From Blastococcus sp. TBT05-19 (GTDB lineage: Bacteria; Actinomycetota; Actinomycetes; Mycobacteriales; Geodermatophilaceae): DNA of 64,000 bases. Shown here piece after piece: positions 24,117 to 35,225 of this stretch (within the stretch, counting starts at the first letter, position 1; each line of letters starts with the position of its first letter). Made by a program: the position numbers and the translations under genes. The notes beneath the pieces were generated by a model that was not told the origin of the DNA, did no database searches, and saw only the letters and a list, made by a program, of their open reading frames with translations. Location: the NCBI RefSeq assembly GCF_003319095.1, contig NZ_QOHI01000005.1:186001-250000 (forward strand), given 5' to 3'.

Positions 24117-26144
24117 GTGTCCACCCCGCCCTCGCCGACCGCCGTCTCCCCGATCCGGGTGCCGGCCGGGACGACGGCGCAGCAGGCCCTCAAGGACGCC
24201 GGGGTCCCGCTCAAGGGACCCGACGGCGCCGTCGTCGTCCGCGACCTGGCCTCCGGTGACCTCAAGGACCTGGCCTGGACCCCTGACGCCGACGCCGAGG
24301 TGGACCCGGTCCCCGCGGCCAGCGCCGAGGGGCGCGCCGTCATCCGGCACTCGGCCGCGCACGTGCTCGCGCAGGCCGTGCAGGAGCTCTTCCCGGGCAC
24401 CCGCCTGGGCATCGGCCCGCCGGTCGAGAACGGCTTCTACTACGACTTCGACCCGGAGCGGCCCTTCACCCCCGAGGACCTGCAGGCCCTCGAGAAGAAG
24501 ATGACCGAGATCGTGCGGGCCGGGCAGAACTTCTCCCGCCGCGAGATCAGCGACGCCGACGCGCAGGCCGAGCTCGCGCACGAGCCGTACAAGCTGGAGC
24601 TGATCGGCCTCAAGGGCGGTGCCGGCGATGCGGAGGGCGCCGACGTGGAGGTCGGCGGCGCGCAGCTGACCATGTACGACAACCTCGACGCCCGCACCGG
24701 CGACCGGGTCTGGACCGACCTGTGCCGCGGCCCGCACCTGCCGCGCACCTCGGGCATCCCGGCGTTCAGCCTCACCCGGTCGGCGGCGGCCTACTGGCGC
24801 GGCAGCGAGAAGAACCCCCAGCTGCAGCGGGTGTACGGCACCGCCTGGGAGAGCAAGGACGCGCACAAGGCCTACCTCGAGCACCTGGCCGAGGCCGAGC
24901 GCCGCGACCACCGCCGGCTCGGCGCGGAGCTCGACCTGTTCAGCTTCCCCGACGAGATCGGCTCCGGCCTGGTCGTCTTCCACCCCAAGGGCGGTGTGGT
25001 GAAGCGGGAGATGGAGGACTACGTCCGCGCCCGCCACATCGAGGAGGGCTTCGACTACGTCGGCACCCCGCACATCTCCAAGAGCGGGCTGTTCGAGACC
25101 TCGGGCCACCTGCCGTACTACGCCGACACGATGTTCCCCGGCATGGAGCTGGAGAACAGCGAGTACCGGCTCAAGGCCATGAACTGCCCGGGGCACAACC
25201 TGATCTTCCGGTCGCGAGGGCGGTCCTACCGCGAGCTGCCGCTGCGGTTCTTCGAGTTCGGCACCGTCTACCGGTACGAGAAGTCCGGCGTCGTGCACGG
25301 CCTGACCCGCGTGCGCGGTCTCACCCAGGACGACTCGCACAGCTACGTCACCCCGGAGCAGGCGCCCGGCGAGATCCGGCACCTGCTGAACTTCGTGCTC
25401 AGCCTGCTGCGCGACTTCGGGCTCGACGACTACTACCTGGAGCTCTCCACCCGCGGCGACGACCCGGAGAAGCGGTCCAAGTTCATCGGCTCCGAGGAGC
25501 AGTGGGCGGTCGCGACCGGCGTGCTCGAGGACGCCGCCCGCGAGACCGGGCTGGAGCTCGTCCCCGACCCCGGGGGCGCGGCGTTCTACGGCCCGAAGAT
25601 CTCGGTGCAGGCGCGCGACGCGATCGGTCGCACCTGGCAGATGTCGACCATCCAGTACGACTTCAACCAGCCAGAGCGCTTCGGCCTGGAGTTCAGCGCC
25701 GCCGACGGCACCCGCCAGCAGCCGGTGATGATCCACTCGGCCAAGTTCGGCTCGATCGAGCGGTTCTTCGGCGTGCTCACCGAGCACTACGCCGGCGCCT
25801 TCCCGGCCTGGCTGGCCCCGGTCCAGGCCGTCGGCATCCCGGTCACCGACGAGCAGGTGCCCTACCTGCGCGACGTCGCGCTGAAGCTCCGGGCGCGCGG
25901 CCTGCGGTTCGAGCTCGACGACTCCGACGACCGGATGCAGAAGAAGATCCGCACCGCCAGCAAGCAGAAGGTGCCGTTCGTGCTCATCGCCGGCGCGACC
26001 GACGCCGAGGCGGGTGCGGTCTCCTTCCGGTTCCGCGACGGCAGCCAGCGCAACGGCGTGCCGGTCGACGCCGCGGTCGAGGAGATCGCGGCCTGGGTCG
26101 CGGCGCGGAACAACGCCGACCCCACCGCGGAGACCGCCGGATGA
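24117..26144 (+). CDS. thrS: Threonyl-tRNA synthetase
   Basis: Class II aminoacyl-tRNA synthetase (675 aa) charging tRNA-Thr. Domains are an N-terminal TGS (about 10-75), the editing domain with [11 protein letters not shown] (H-x3-H), the catalytic core with MNCPGH (zinc Cys), motif 2 [21 protein letters not shown] and motif 3 [12 protein letters not shown], and an anticodon-binding domain ([15 protein letters not shown]-like region). The GTG start at 24117 (STPPSP) follows GGGAG; ATG 24090 is an alternative. The leader is only 82 bases, too short for a T-box. It heads a long run of tightly overlapping genes. Confidence 0.97.
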   Translation: MSTPPSPTAVSPIRVPAGTTAQQALKDAGVPLKGPDGAVVVRDLASGDLKDLAWTPDADAEVDPVPAASAEGRAVIRHSAAHVLAQAVQELFPGTRLGIGPPVENGFYYDFDPERPFTPEDLQALEKKMTEIVRAGQNFSRREISDADAQAELAHEPYKLELIGLKGGAGDAEGADVEVGGAQLTMYDNLDARTGDRVWTDLCRGPHLPRTSGIPAFSLTRSAAAYWRGSEKNPQLQRVYGTAWESKDAHKAYLEHLAEAERRDHRRLGAELDLFSFPDEIGSGLVVFHPKGGVVKREMEDYVRARHIEEGFDYVGTPHISKSGLFETSGHLPYYADTMFPGMELENSEYRLKAMNCPGHNLIFRSRGRSYRELPLRFFEFGTVYRYEKSGVVHGLTRVRGLTQDDSHSYVTPEQAPGEIRHLLNFVLSLLRDFGLDDYYLELSTRGDDPEKRSKFIGSEEQWAVATGVLEDAARETGLELVPDPGGAAFYGPKISVQARDAIGRTWQMSTIQYDFNQPERFGLEFSAADGTRQQPVMIHSAKFGSIERFFGVLTEHYAGAFPAWLAPVQAVGIPVTDEQVPYLRDVALKLRARGLRFELDDSDDRMQKKIRTASKQKVPFVLIAGATDAEAGAVSFRFRDGSQRNGVPVDAAVEEIAAWVAARNNADPTAETAG

Positions 26145-26683
26145 CGCCCGACGACGGACCGGGCGCGGCCTTCGAGCACCTCTGGACGCCGTACCGGATG
26201 GCCTACATCCGGGGCGAGAACAAGCCGACCGGCGACCACGACTGCCCGTTCTGCCTCATCCCGGCGATGAGCGACGAGGACGGTCTGATCGTGGCCCGCG
26301 GGTCGACGGTGTTCGCGGTGCTGAACCTCTACCCGTACAACGCCGGCCACCTGATGCTGGTCCCGTACCGGCACGTGCCCGACTACACCGACCTCACGGT
26401 CGAGGAGGTCGCCGAGCTCGGTGCCTTCACCCAGACGGCGATGCGCACGATCCGGGCCGTCGCCGGCGCGCACGGCTTCAACATCGGCATGAACCAGGGG
26501 TCCGTGGCCGGGGCCGGCATCGCCGACCACCTGCACCAGCACGCCGTGCCCCGCTGGGGCGGCGACACCAACTTCATGCCGGTGGTCGGGCTCACCCGGG
26601 TGCTCCCGCAGGTGCTGCGCGAGACTCGCGACCTGCTCGCCGCCGCGTGGTCGGACCGCGCGGCCCCGGTGCGGGAGACCTGA
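26141..26683 (+). CDS. HIT domain protein, AP4A phosphorylase-like
   Basis: A 180-aa histidine-triad nucleotide-binding protein. The catalytic triad is [10 protein letters not shown] (H-x-H-x-H), preceded by CPFCLIPAM (zinc-type C-x2-C) and [17 protein letters not shown]. The equivalent Rv2613c in M. tuberculosis, in the same place between thrS and pgsA, is a diadenosine tetraphosphate phosphorylase. The ATG overlaps the thrS stop (ATGA). Confidence 0.93.
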   Translation: MTPDDGPGAAFEHLWTPYRMAYIRGENKPTGDHDCPFCLIPAMSDEDGLIVARGSTVFAVLNLYPYNAGHLMLVPYRHVPDYTDLTVEEVAELGAFTQTAMRTIRAVAGAHGFNIGMNQGSVAGAGIADHLHQHAVPRWGGDTNFMPVVGLTRVLPQVLRETRDLLAAAWSDRAAPVRET

Positions 26684-26684
26684 C

Positions 26685-27302
26685 GTGCTCGGCGTCAACG
26701 CCCGCCCGGCCGTCGCCAAGGTGGTGAACCCGATCGTCACCCGGCTGGACCGCATCGGCGTCACCCCGGACATGGTGACGATCACCGGCACGGTGGGCGC
26801 GGTCGTCTCCGCGGTGTTCCTCATCGGCTCGGGCTCCCTGTTCTGGGGTGCCTTCGCCGTCTGGATGTTCGTGATGCTGGACATGCTCGACGGGGCGCTG
26901 GCCCGGCTGCGCGGCGGCGGCTCGGTGTTCGGCGCGGTCCTGGACTCCGTCGGCGACCGGGCCGCGGACGCCGCCATCTTCGGCGCGCTGGCGTGGTGGT
27001 TCTCCGGCGGTGGCGACAACCGGCTCATCGTCGCGTTGTCGCTGATCTGCCTCGTGCTCGGCGTCCTGACCAGCTACATCAAGGCGCGGGCCGAGGGCGT
27101 CGGCCTGTCGTGCGACGTCGGCATCGTCGAGCGCACCGAGCGGCTGATCATCGTCCTCGTGGGCACCGGGTTCACCGGCCTGGGCATCCCGTACTCGCTG
27201 CACGTCGCCCTGTGGGTGCTGCTGGCCGGCAGCGCGGTCACCGTGGCGCAGCGGGTCCTGGCGGTGAAGCGGGCGGCAGCCGGCGCGCGGATCGCCTCGT
27301 GA
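26685..27302 (+). CDS. pgsA: CDP-alcohol phosphatidyltransferase (phosphatidylinositol phosphate synthase)
   Basis: Membrane enzyme (205 aa) moving a phosphatidyl group from CDP-diacylglycerol to an alcohol, probably inositol phosphate. The diagnostic motif D-x2-DG-x2-AR-x8-G-x3-D-x3-D is intact (DMLDGALARLRGGGSVFGA, then VLDSVGDRAAD). About six helices are visible. Position between the HIT gene and patA/pimA matches mycobacterial pgsA1 (Rv2612c). The GTG start lies 1 base after the HIT stop, and its stop overlaps patA (GTGA). Confidence 0.92.
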   Translation: MLGVNARPAVAKVVNPIVTRLDRIGVTPDMVTITGTVGAVVSAVFLIGSGSLFWGAFAVWMFVMLDMLDGALARLRGGGSVFGAVLDSVGDRAADAAIFGALAWWFSGGGDNRLIVALSLICLVLGVLTSYIKARAEGVGLSCDVGIVERTERLIIVLVGTGFTGLGIPYSLHVALWVLLAGSAVTVAQRVLAVKRAAAGARIAS

Positions 27303-28240
27303 GCCGTCGCGAACGGCTCCTGGGCCGGGCCGCCGACGCCGGGTACGCCGCCGGCTGGCGGGCGGTGCGGATGCTGCCCGAGCCCGCCGCGCGCGGGCTG
27401 TTCGACCGGGCGGGCGACTGGGCCGCCGGCCGCGAGGGCGCCGGCGTCCGCCGGCTGCGGGCCAACCTCCGGGTGGTCACCGGGGGAGCGCTGACCGAGG
27501 CCGAGCTCGACGACCTCACGGCTGCGGCCATGCGCTCCTACGCCCGGTACTGGCAGGAGGCGTTCCGGCTGCCCACCCTCGGCGTCGACCGGATCCTCGC
27601 CGGCACCACCGTCCCCGGGATCGAGCACCTGGAGGAGGCCCGTGCCGCCGGCAGGGGAGTGGTCCTCGCCCTGCCGCACAGCGGCAACTGGGACGCCGCC
27701 GGGGTCTGGTTCATCGACTGGCTGGGCGGCCCGTTCATGACCGTCGCCGAGCGGCTGAAGCCGGAGTCCCTGTACCGGCGTTTCCTCGACTACCGCGAGA
27801 CCCTCGGGATGCGGGTCGTGCCGCTCACCGGCGGGCCGCGGCCGAGCTCCGACGTGCTGCGCGACTGGCTGGCCGACGGCGGCTCGGCGTGCCTGCTGGT
27901 CGACCGCAACCTCGGCGCCGGCGGCGTGCCGGTGACGTTCTTCGGCCGGCCCGCCCGGATGCCCGGCGGTGCCGCGCAGCTCGCCGTGGAGACCGGCGCC
28001 TCGCTGCACCCGGTGGTCTGCCGCTTCACCGAGCGCGGCTGGCAGCTCAAGGTGCACCCCGAGGTGCCCGTCACCGGCGGCGCCGACCCGCGCGACGCCG
28101 TGCCGACGGCGATGCAGGCCGTGGCGGACGCCTTCACCGAGTCGATCGCCGAGCGCCCGGAGGACTGGCACATGCTCGGCCGCATCTGGGCCGACGTCCC
28201 GGCCGACGAGCCACGGTCCGCGCGGCGGGGCCCGGCCTGA
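27299..28240 (+). CDS. patA: Phosphatidylinositol mannoside acyltransferase
   Basis: A 313-aa acyltransferase of the HtrB/LpxL-like superfamily. The catalytic H-x4-D motif is HSGNWD, with RNLGAGGVPVTFFGRPARMPGG and an E-R-P-E-DWHML block following. PatA acylates the 6-position of the mannose added by PimA, on the inner face of the membrane. The GTG at 27299 overlaps the pgsA stop and the gene's own stop overlaps the pimA start, so lipid-anchor synthesis, acylation and mannosylation are coupled. Confidence 0.92.
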   Translation: MSRRERLLGRAADAGYAAGWRAVRMLPEPAARGLFDRAGDWAAGREGAGVRRLRANLRVVTGGALTEAELDDLTAAAMRSYARYWQEAFRLPTLGVDRILAGTTVPGIEHLEEARAAGRGVVLALPHSGNWDAAGVWFIDWLGGPFMTVAERLKPESLYRRFLDYRETLGMRVVPLTGGPRPSSDVLRDWLADGGSACLLVDRNLGAGGVPVTFFGRPARMPGGAAQLAVETGASLHPVVCRFTERGWQLKVHPEVPVTGGADPRDAVPTAMQAVADAFTESIAERPEDWHMLGRIWADVPADEPRSARRGPA

Positions 28241-29451
28241 TGCGCATCGGCCTGGTCTCCCCGTACCGGTGGGACGTCCCCGGGGGCGTCCAGTACCACG
28301 TGCGCGACCTGGCCGAGACGCTCCGCGGGATGGGGCACCACGTCGAGGTGCTGACCCCCGCCGAGCGCGAGGAGTCGATCACCGACCCCTCCATCACCTT
28401 CGCCGGCCGCACCGTGCCGGTCCCGTACAACGGCTCGATGGCCAGCGTGCAGTTCGGCCCGGTCTCGGCCGCGCGGGTGCGCCGCTGGCTGCGGGAGGGG
28501 CGGTTCGACGTCGTCCACGTGCACGAGCCGTCGTCGCCGTCGGTGTCGCTGCTGGTGTGCATGCTCGCCCGCGGCCCGATCGTGGCGACCTTCCACACCG
28601 CCACCACGCGCTCGAAGATGCTGGTGGTGCTCGGGCCGGCCGTGCGCCCGTGGCTCGAGCGCATCGCCGGGCGGATCGCCGTCTCGGATTTCGCCCGCCG
28701 CGTGCAGGTCGAGCACCTGGGCGGCGACGCGGTGATCATCCCCAACGGGGTGCACGTCGGCTTCTTCGCCGAGGGCCCCACGCTCACCGGCCGCCCGCGG
28801 GGCGCCGAGGGCCCGACCGTCGGCTTCGTCGGCCGCTTCGACGAGCCGCGCAAGGGCCTCCCCGTCCTGCTGACGGCGATGCGCACGGTCGTCCGCGACC
28901 ACCCCGACGCACGCCTGCTGATCGCCGGGCGCGGCGACGCCGAGGAGCTGGAGCGCATGGTGGGCGACGACCTCTGCCCGCACGTGACGCTGCTGGGCGA
29001 GGTGTCCGAGGCCGACAAGGCGGCGCTGCTGCGGAGCGTCGACGTCTACTGCGCGCCGAACCTGCTCGGCGAGTCCTTCGGCGTGATCCTCATCGAGGCG
29101 ATGGCCGCCGGGGCGCCGGTCGTCGCCAGCGACCTCGACGCCTTCGTCCGCGTGCTCGACGGCGGGACGGCGGGGGTCGTCGTGCGGCGCGACGACCCGG
29201 CGGCCCTGGGCCGGGCGCTGTCGGAGCTGCTCGGCGATCCGGAGCGCCGGGCCGAGCTGTCCGCCCGCGGCTCGCGGCTGGCCGCGCAGTACGACTGGCA
29301 GGTGCTGGCCCGGCGGATCCTCGCCGTCTACGAGACGGTGGTGCCCGCGGGTGGCGGGGCGGTCACGGTGGGCCCGGACGACGTCGTCCCGGGCGTGCCG
29401 CCGACCGGAACCGCGGCGCGACCTCCCCGCATCCGCCCGCGCCGCCGCTAG
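28240..29451 (+). CDS. pimA: Phosphatidylinositol alpha-mannosyltransferase PimA
   Basis: GT4-family, GT-B fold glycosyltransferase (403 aa) adding the first mannose to phosphatidylinositol. The N-terminal acceptor domain has [17 protein letters not shown]; the donor domain has [14 protein letters not shown] and the E-x7-E motif [14 protein letters not shown]. An extra Pro/Arg-rich C-terminal tail (about 375-403) follows the fold. The ATG at 28240 shares one base with the patA stop (TGATG). Confidence 0.94.
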   Translation: MRIGLVSPYRWDVPGGVQYHVRDLAETLRGMGHHVEVLTPAEREESITDPSITFAGRTVPVPYNGSMASVQFGPVSAARVRRWLREGRFDVVHVHEPSSPSVSLLVCMLARGPIVATFHTATTRSKMLVVLGPAVRPWLERIAGRIAVSDFARRVQVEHLGGDAVIIPNGVHVGFFAEGPTLTGRPRGAEGPTVGFVGRFDEPRKGLPVLLTAMRTVVRDHPDARLLIAGRGDAEELERMVGDDLCPHVTLLGEVSEADKAALLRSVDVYCAPNLLGESFGVILIEAMAAGAPVVASDLDAFVRVLDGGTAGVVVRRDDPAALGRALSELLGDPERRAELSARGSRLAAQYDWQVLARRILAVYETVVPAGGGAVTVGPDDVVPGVPPTGTAARPPRIRPRRR

Positions 29452-29462
29452 CCTCGACGACC

Positions 29463-30011
29463 GTGACGTCCGAGCTGTGGGTGCTGATCGCCGCCGGCGT
29501 CCTCGTGCTGCTCGCCGCGTGGACGGGGTGGACGCTGACCCGCCTGCGCCGGCTGGACCAGCGGATGCGGCGTGCGGAGGCGGCCCTGGAGGCCCAGCTG
29601 CGACGGCGGGCGGGTCTCGCCGAGGAGCTCGCGCGCAACCACCCGGCCGCGCTGGGGGAGCGCACGGCCGAGCGCCTGGCGACGGCGGCGGCGCAGGCGC
29701 GGGCCGCGCACCCGGGCGACCGCGAGCTGGCGGAGAACGCGCTGGGGCGGGAGTTGCGCGAGCTCCCCGCCGACCTGCCCGGGGTGCCGAACGGCCTGCG
29801 CACCGACCTGGCGGGCACGCTCACCCGCGTCGCCCTGGCCCGCCGCTTCTACAACGACGCCGTCCGCGACACCCGCGAGCTGCGCGGCCGCCGGTTCGCC
29901 CGGTGGCTGCGGCTGCACCGCTCGCGGCCGCTGCCGCGCTACTTCGACATCGACGACCGGCTCGGCGCCGGCATCCGGGAGGTGGACCCGGCCGGCCGGT
30001 CCGCGCGCTGA
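29463..30011 (+). CDS. LemA-like membrane-anchored protein
   Basis: A 182-aa protein with one N-terminal transmembrane helix (about 8-26) and a long helical region. [17 protein letters not shown] and a terminal PRYFDID are LemA-type signatures. In M. tuberculosis the gene at this position (Rv2609c) has the same kind of domain joined to a NUDIX hydrolase; no NUDIX box is present here. Function is unknown. The GTG start at 29463 lies 11 bases after pimA. Confidence 0.75.
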   Translation: MTSELWVLIAAGVLVLLAAWTGWTLTRLRRLDQRMRRAEAALEAQLRRRAGLAEELARNHPAALGERTAERLATAAAQARAAHPGDRELAENALGRELRELPADLPGVPNGLRTDLAGTLTRVALARRFYNDAVRDTRELRGRRFARWLRLHRSRPLPRYFDIDDRLGAGIREVDPAGRSAR

Positions 30012-30061
30012 CCGCCGTATCGTTGCGCACCACTGATCGCGTCGACCGAAGGCGGACACCC

Positions 30062-30970
30062 GTGGCAGCGCAGCAGGACCAGCCGGAACCGACGACCGGG
30101 ACCGACCGGGTGAAGCGCGGCATGGCCGAGCAGCTCAAGGGCGGCGTCATCATGGACGTCGTCACCCCCGAGCAGGCACGCATCGCCGAGGACGCCGGCG
30201 CGGTCGCCGTCATGGCCCTCGAGCGGGTGCCGGCCGACATCCGGGCCCAGGGCGGCATCGCGCGGATGAGCGACCCCGACATGATCCAGGGGATCATCGA
30301 CGCGGTCTCCATCCCCGTGATGGCCAAGGCGCGCATCGGCCACTTCGTCGAGGCGCAGGTCCTGCAGTCCCTCGGCGTCGACTACATCGACGAGTCCGAG
30401 GTCCTGACCCCGGCCGACGAGGCCCACCACATCGAGAAGCACGCCTTCACGGTGCCCTTCGTCTGCGGGGCCACCGACCTGGGCGAGGCGCTGCGCCGCA
30501 TCTCCGAGGGCGCGGCCATGATCCGCTCCAAGGGCGAGGCCGGCACCGGCAACGTCGTCGAGGCCACCCGGCACATGCGGGCGCTGCGGGCGGGCATCCG
30601 CCGGCTGACCACCCTGGACGAGACCGAGCTCTTCGTCGCCGCCAAGGAGCTGCGCGCACCGGTCGAGCTCGTCCAGGAGGTGGCGCGGCTGGGCAAGCTG
30701 CCGGTCGTGCTCTTCACCGCGGGCGGCCTGGCCACCCCGGCCGACGCCGCGATGATGATGCAGCTGGGTGCCGAGGGCGTCTTCGTCGGCTCGGGCATCT
30801 TCAAGTCCGGTGACCCGGCCCAGCGCGCGGCGGCCATCGTGCAGGCCACCACCTTCTTCGACGACCCCGACGTCATCGCCAAGGTGTCGCGGGGCCTGGG
30901 CGAGCCGATGGTCGGCATCAACGTCGCGACGCTGCCGGAGAGCGAGCGCTACGCCACCCGCGGGTGGTGA
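30062..30970 (+). CDS. pdxS: Pyridoxal 5'-phosphate synthase, synthase subunit PdxS
   Basis: TIM-barrel synthase (302 aa) making PLP from ribose 5-phosphate, glyceraldehyde 3-phosphate and ammonia. Conserved blocks are [36 protein letters not shown], the Lys of MAKARIGH and the second Lys of [11 protein letters not shown]. The barrel end LGEPMVGI is also present. The GTG start is at 30062. It overlaps pdxT by 4 bases (GTGA), matching the PdxST complex in which PdxT feeds ammonia. Confidence 0.97.
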   Translation: MAAQQDQPEPTTGTDRVKRGMAEQLKGGVIMDVVTPEQARIAEDAGAVAVMALERVPADIRAQGGIARMSDPDMIQGIIDAVSIPVMAKARIGHFVEAQVLQSLGVDYIDESEVLTPADEAHHIEKHAFTVPFVCGATDLGEALRRISEGAAMIRSKGEAGTGNVVEATRHMRALRAGIRRLTTLDETELFVAAKELRAPVELVQEVARLGKLPVVLFTAGGLATPADAAMMMQLGAEGVFVGSGIFKSGDPAQRAAAIVQATTFFDDPDVIAKVSRGLGEPMVGINVATLPESERYATRGW

Positions 30971-31592
30971 GCAGCCCCGTCATCGGGGTGCTGGCGCTGC
31001 AGGGCGACGTCCGGGAGCACCTGGCCGCGTTGCAGGCCGAGGGCGCCGAGGTCCGTGCGGTGCGCCGGCCCGAGGAGCTGGCCGGGCTGGACGGCATCGT
31101 CGTCCCCGGTGGTGAGTCGACCACCATGGGCAAGCTGGCCACCCGCTTCGGGCTGCTGGGACCGCTGCGCGAGGCGGTCCGCTCCGGGCTGCCCGCGTAC
31201 GGCACCTGCGCGGGGATGATCCTGCTGGCCGACCGGCTGCTGGACGCCCCGCCGGAGCAGCCGACGGTGGGCGGCCTGGACGTCACCGTGCGGCGCAACG
31301 CCTTCGGTCGGCAGGCGGACTCCTTCGAGTCGACGGTGCGCTTCGCCGGGCTCGACGGCCCGCCCCTGCAGGCGGTCTTCATCCGCGCGCCGTGGGTGGA
31401 GGAGGCCGCCGAGGGCGTGGAGGTGCTCGGCCGGGTCGAGGGCGGGCCGGCCGACGGTAGGATCGTCGCGGTCCGCCAGCGCAACGTGGTGGCCACCAGC
31501 TTCCACCCGGAACTGACCGGGGACCGCCGGGTGCACGCGCTGTTCGTCGACATCGTGCGCCGTCACCTGGCCGACGCAGAGAGGGAAGAGCC

Positions 31593-31596
<4 letters not shown>
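30967..31596 (+). CDS. pdxT: Pyridoxal 5'-phosphate synthase glutaminase subunit PdxT
   Basis: Class I glutamine amidotransferase (209 aa). The catalytic Cys is in [12 protein letters not shown] and the His-Glu pair in [24 protein letters not shown] and [10 protein letters not shown] mark the N-terminal half. It releases ammonia from glutamine and channels it into PdxS. GTG 30967 (overlapping the pdxS stop) is preferred over GTG 30964. Its stop overlaps the yebC start. Confidence 0.96.
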
Positions 31597-32351
<755 letters not shown>

Positions 32352-32395
32352 GGGCGTGTCGGCGCCCCGGTGGGGGTGCCGGAGGTTAGCCTCGG

Positions 32396-32411
32396 TCGAA
32401 CAAGCGTTCGG
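32396..32411. promoter_or_regulatory. LexA (SOS) box upstream of ruvCAB
   Basis: TCGAAC-AAGC-GTTCGG is a near-perfect match to the actinobacterial SOS box TCGAAC-N4-GTTCGA, with the CGAAC/GTTCG arms exact. It ends 18 bases before the ruvC ATG, so LexA should repress ruvC, ruvA and ruvB until DNA damage. Confidence 0.85.
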
Positions 32412-32428
32412 CTGACGGGAGCGTGACC

Positions 32429-32998
32429 ATGCGGGTGCTCGGTATCGACCCGGGCCTCACCCGGTGCGGGTGGGGCGTGGTCGACGGGCGCCCCGGTGCC
32501 CGTCCGACGGCGATCGGCGTGGGCGTCGTCCGCACGATGCCGGAGCTGGACCTGGAGCTGCGGCTGCTGGAGCTGCACACCGCGGTGACGGCGCTGCTGC
32601 GCGAGCACCGGCCCGACGTCGTCGCCATCGAGCGCGTCTTCACCCAGAACAACAAGGGCACCGCCACCGGCACCGCGCAGGCGGCCGGCGTCGCGGCGCT
32701 GGCCGCGGCGCAGGCCGACCGCCCGGTCGCCTGGCACACGCCGAGCGAGGTCAAGGCCGCCATCTCCGGCAACGGCCGCGCGGACAAGGAGCAGGTCACC
32801 GTGATGGTCACCCGCGTGCTCGGGCTCGCCACCGCCCCGAAGCCCGCCGACGCCGCGGACGCCCTGGCGCTCGCGGTGTGCCACGCCTGGCGCGGCCCGG
32901 CCCAGCAGCGGCTGCGGTCGGCAGCGATCGCCGGCGGCATCGGCGCCCCCGTCGTCCAGCGCACGCTGCCCCGCTGGCAGGGGGTGGCGGCCCGATGA
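32429..32998 (+). CDS. ruvC: Holliday junction resolvase RuvC
   Basis: A 189-aa endonuclease that cuts four-way DNA junctions. The catalytic acids sit in [27 protein letters not shown] and [12 protein letters not shown]; the DNA-binding loop is STATGTAQA-like. The ATG at 32429 has GGGAG 7 bases upstream; GTG 32423 is too close to it. A LexA box precedes the gene, and its stop overlaps ruvA (ATGA). Confidence 0.96.
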   Translation: MRVLGIDPGLTRCGWGVVDGRPGARPTAIGVGVVRTMPELDLELRLLELHTAVTALLREHRPDVVAIERVFTQNNKGTATGTAQAAGVAALAAAQADRPVAWHTPSEVKAAISGNGRADKEQVTVMVTRVLGLATAPKPADAADALALAVCHAWRGPAQQRLRSAAIAGGIGAPVVQRTLPRWQGVAAR

Positions 32999-33627
32999 TC
33001 GCCTCGGTCAACGGCCGGGTGGCCGCGGTCGGCCCCGACGGCGCGGTGGTGGAGGTCGGCGGCGTCGGCCTGGCGGTGCAGTGCACGCCCGGCACCATCG
33101 CCCGGCTGCAGGTCGGGGAGCCCGCCCGCCTGGCCACCAGCCTCGTGGTGCGCGAGGACTCGCTCACCCTCTACGGCTTCGCCGACGACGACGAGCGGCA
33201 GCTGTTCGAGCTGCTGCAGACGGCGAACGGCGTCGGCCCGCGGCTCGCCCAGGCGGTCCTCGCCATCCACCCCCCGCGGGAGATCCGCCGCGCGGTGACC
33301 ATGGGCGACCTCAAGGCCCTCATGCAGGTGCCCGGCATCGGCAAGAAGGGCGCCGAGCGGCTGGTCCTGGAGCTCCGCGACCGGCTGGGCTCCACCACGA
33401 CCGACACCCAGCTCGACGCGCCGTCGGGTCTGCCCGCGGTGACGCCGGTCGCGCCGTGGCGGGACCAGCTGACTGCTGCGCTCGTCTCGCTCGGCTGGTC
33501 GGCCAAGGAGGCCGACGGGGCGCTGGGGCAGCTCGAGCCGGTGGCCGAGGAGCAGATCGCCGCGACCGGCTCGGCGCAGATCGCCGTCCTGCTGCGCCAG
33601 GCGCTGCAGCTGCTGGGTAGGGCATGA
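32995..33627 (+). CDS. ruvA: Holliday junction branch migration protein RuvA
   Basis: A 210-aa junction-binding protein that loads RuvB. An OB-fold N-terminus ([16 protein letters not shown]) is followed by helix-hairpin-helix motifs ([30 protein letters not shown]) and, after a flexible linker, a C-terminal RuvB-binding domain ([16 protein letters not shown]). It overlaps ruvC and ruvB by 4 bases each. Confidence 0.96.
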   Translation: MIASVNGRVAAVGPDGAVVEVGGVGLAVQCTPGTIARLQVGEPARLATSLVVREDSLTLYGFADDDERQLFELLQTANGVGPRLAQAVLAIHPPREIRRAVTMGDLKALMQVPGIGKKGAERLVLELRDRLGSTTTDTQLDAPSGLPAVTPVAPWRDQLTAALVSLGWSAKEADGALGQLEPVAEEQIAATGSAQIAVLLRQALQLLGRA

Positions 33628-34748
33628 GCGCGCCGTTCGACCGGTCGCTGACCGGCGAGCTCGCCGCCGGCACCGGGCAGGACTGGGGCGTCCAGCCGCA
33701 GGCCGGCGACGAGGAGCGGGTGGTCGAGTCGGCCCTGCGGCCGCACTCGCTGCACGACTTCATCGGCCAGCCCAAGGTGGCCCGGCAGCTCGCGCTCGTC
33801 CTCGAGGGGGCGAAGCGCCGGGGGAGGACGCCCGACCACGTGCTGCTCTCCGGCCCGCCCGGGCTGGGCAAGACCAGCCTCGCGCTCATCATCGGCTCGG
33901 AGCTGGGCACCTCGGTGAAGATCACCAGCGGCCCGGCCATCGAGCGCTCCGGCGACCTCGCGGCGATGCTCTCCAACCTCGCGCCCGGCGACGTGCTGTT
34001 CATCGACGAGATCCACCGCATCGCCCGGCCCGCCGAGGAACTGCTGTACATGGCGATGGAGGACTTCCGGGTCGACGTCGTCGTCGGCAAGGGGCCGGGG
34101 GCGACCGCCATCCCGCTGGAGATCAACCCCTTCACGCTCGTCGGCGCCACCACCCGCGCCGGCCTGCTGACCGGCCCGCTGCGCGACCGGTTCGGCTTCG
34201 TGGGGCAGATGGAGTTCTACGAGCCGGCGGAGCTGGAGCGGGTCCTCGCCCGCAGCGCCGACCTGCTCGGGGTCGAGCTCACGCCCGAGGGGTCCGCCGA
34301 GATCGCCGGGCGCTCCCGCGGCACACCACGGATCGCCAACCGGTTGCTGCGCCGCGTGCGCGACTACGCCGAGGTGGAGGCCGACGGCCGGGTCACCCGC
34401 GAGGTCGCCGAGGCCGCGCTCGCGCTCTACGACGTCGACCACCTGGGCCTGGACCGGCTCGACCGCGCCGTCCTGGAGGCGCTGGTCGTGAAGTTCGGCG
34501 GCGGACCGGTCGGCGTCGCGACGCTGGCCGTGGCCGTGGGGGAGGAGCCGCACACCGTCGAGGAGGTGTGCGAGCCGTTCCTGGTGCGAGCCGGGCTGCT
34601 GGCCCGCACCCCGCGCGGCCGCGTGGCCACCGAGGCGGCCTGGCAGCACCTCGGGCAGCCCCTCCCGCGCGGCGGGATCCCCCTCGGCCGGGTCACAGCA
34701 GAACCACAGGTCCCGGGGTCGTCGTCAGAAGCCCTCTTCGACGCCTAG
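33624..34748 (+). CDS. ruvB: Holliday junction branch migration helicase RuvB
   Basis: AAA+ motor (374 aa) driving branch migration with RuvA. Walker A is [11 protein letters not shown], Walker B LFIDEIHR, sensor 1 is in [18 protein letters not shown], and the winged-helix domain ends [18 protein letters not shown]. The N-terminal [16 protein letters not shown] motif appears as [13 protein letters not shown]. The C-terminal tail of about 30 residues is longer than usual. Confidence 0.96.
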   Translation: MSAPFDRSLTGELAAGTGQDWGVQPQAGDEERVVESALRPHSLHDFIGQPKVARQLALVLEGAKRRGRTPDHVLLSGPPGLGKTSLALIIGSELGTSVKITSGPAIERSGDLAAMLSNLAPGDVLFIDEIHRIARPAEELLYMAMEDFRVDVVVGKGPGATAIPLEINPFTLVGATTRAGLLTGPLRDRFGFVGQMEFYEPAELERVLARSADLLGVELTPEGSAEIAGRSRGTPRIANRLLRRVRDYAEVEADGRVTREVAEAALALYDVDHLGLDRLDRAVLEALVVKFGGGPVGVATLAVAVGEEPHTVEEVCEPFLVRAGLLARTPRGRVATEAAWQHLGQPLPRGGIPLGRVTAEPQVPGSSSEALFDA

Positions 34749-34895
34749 ACTCCGGAGCGCTGGCGCGCAACTCGCAGGCCGGGCCGTGCGCGTCCCGCCT
34801 GGTCGCCGCGCGCGCCGGTGCCGACGTACCCGAGCGGATCCCCCGTGGACCGCACCCACCGCGGTCGAGCGACGCGGTAGAGAGGCACACCTGTC

Positions 34896-35210
34896 GTGGA
34901 GCAGTTCTTCCCGTTCATCCTCCTGGCCGTCATGCTCGTGGTGCTGCTCGTGCTGCCGGCCCGGCAGCGCAAGCGCATGCAGGAGCAGGCCGCCGCGATG
35001 CAGGCCTCGCTGGAGATCGGCACGCCGGTCATGACCACCAGCGGCCTGCACGGGACGGTCGCCAAGCTGGGTGACACCACGGTCGACCTGGAGATCGCTC
35101 CCGGCGTCGTCGTGACCTTCATCCGCCAGGCGATCCTCGAGGTGCGCCGTCCTGCCGAGCCGACGGTGGTGGCCGAGGACCCGGCCCGCCCGGCCGACGG
35201 CACCGTCTGA
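34896..35210 (+). CDS. yajC: Preprotein translocase subunit YajC
   Basis: A 104-aa protein with one N-terminal transmembrane helix (about 4-22) and the conserved LEIGTPVMTTSGLHGTVAKLGDTTVDLEIAPGV core; it associates with SecDF. The GTG start follows AGAGAGG by about 10 bases. The 147-base gap after ruvB has a TAGACT hexamer over the ruvB stop but nothing else recognised. Confidence 0.94.
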   Translation: MEQFFPFILLAVMLVVLLVLPARQRKRMQEQAAAMQASLEIGTPVMTTSGLHGTVAKLGDTTVDLEIAPGVVVTFIRQAILEVRRPAEPTVVAEDPARPADGTV

Positions 35211-35225
35211 CCCAGGAGAACCCCC

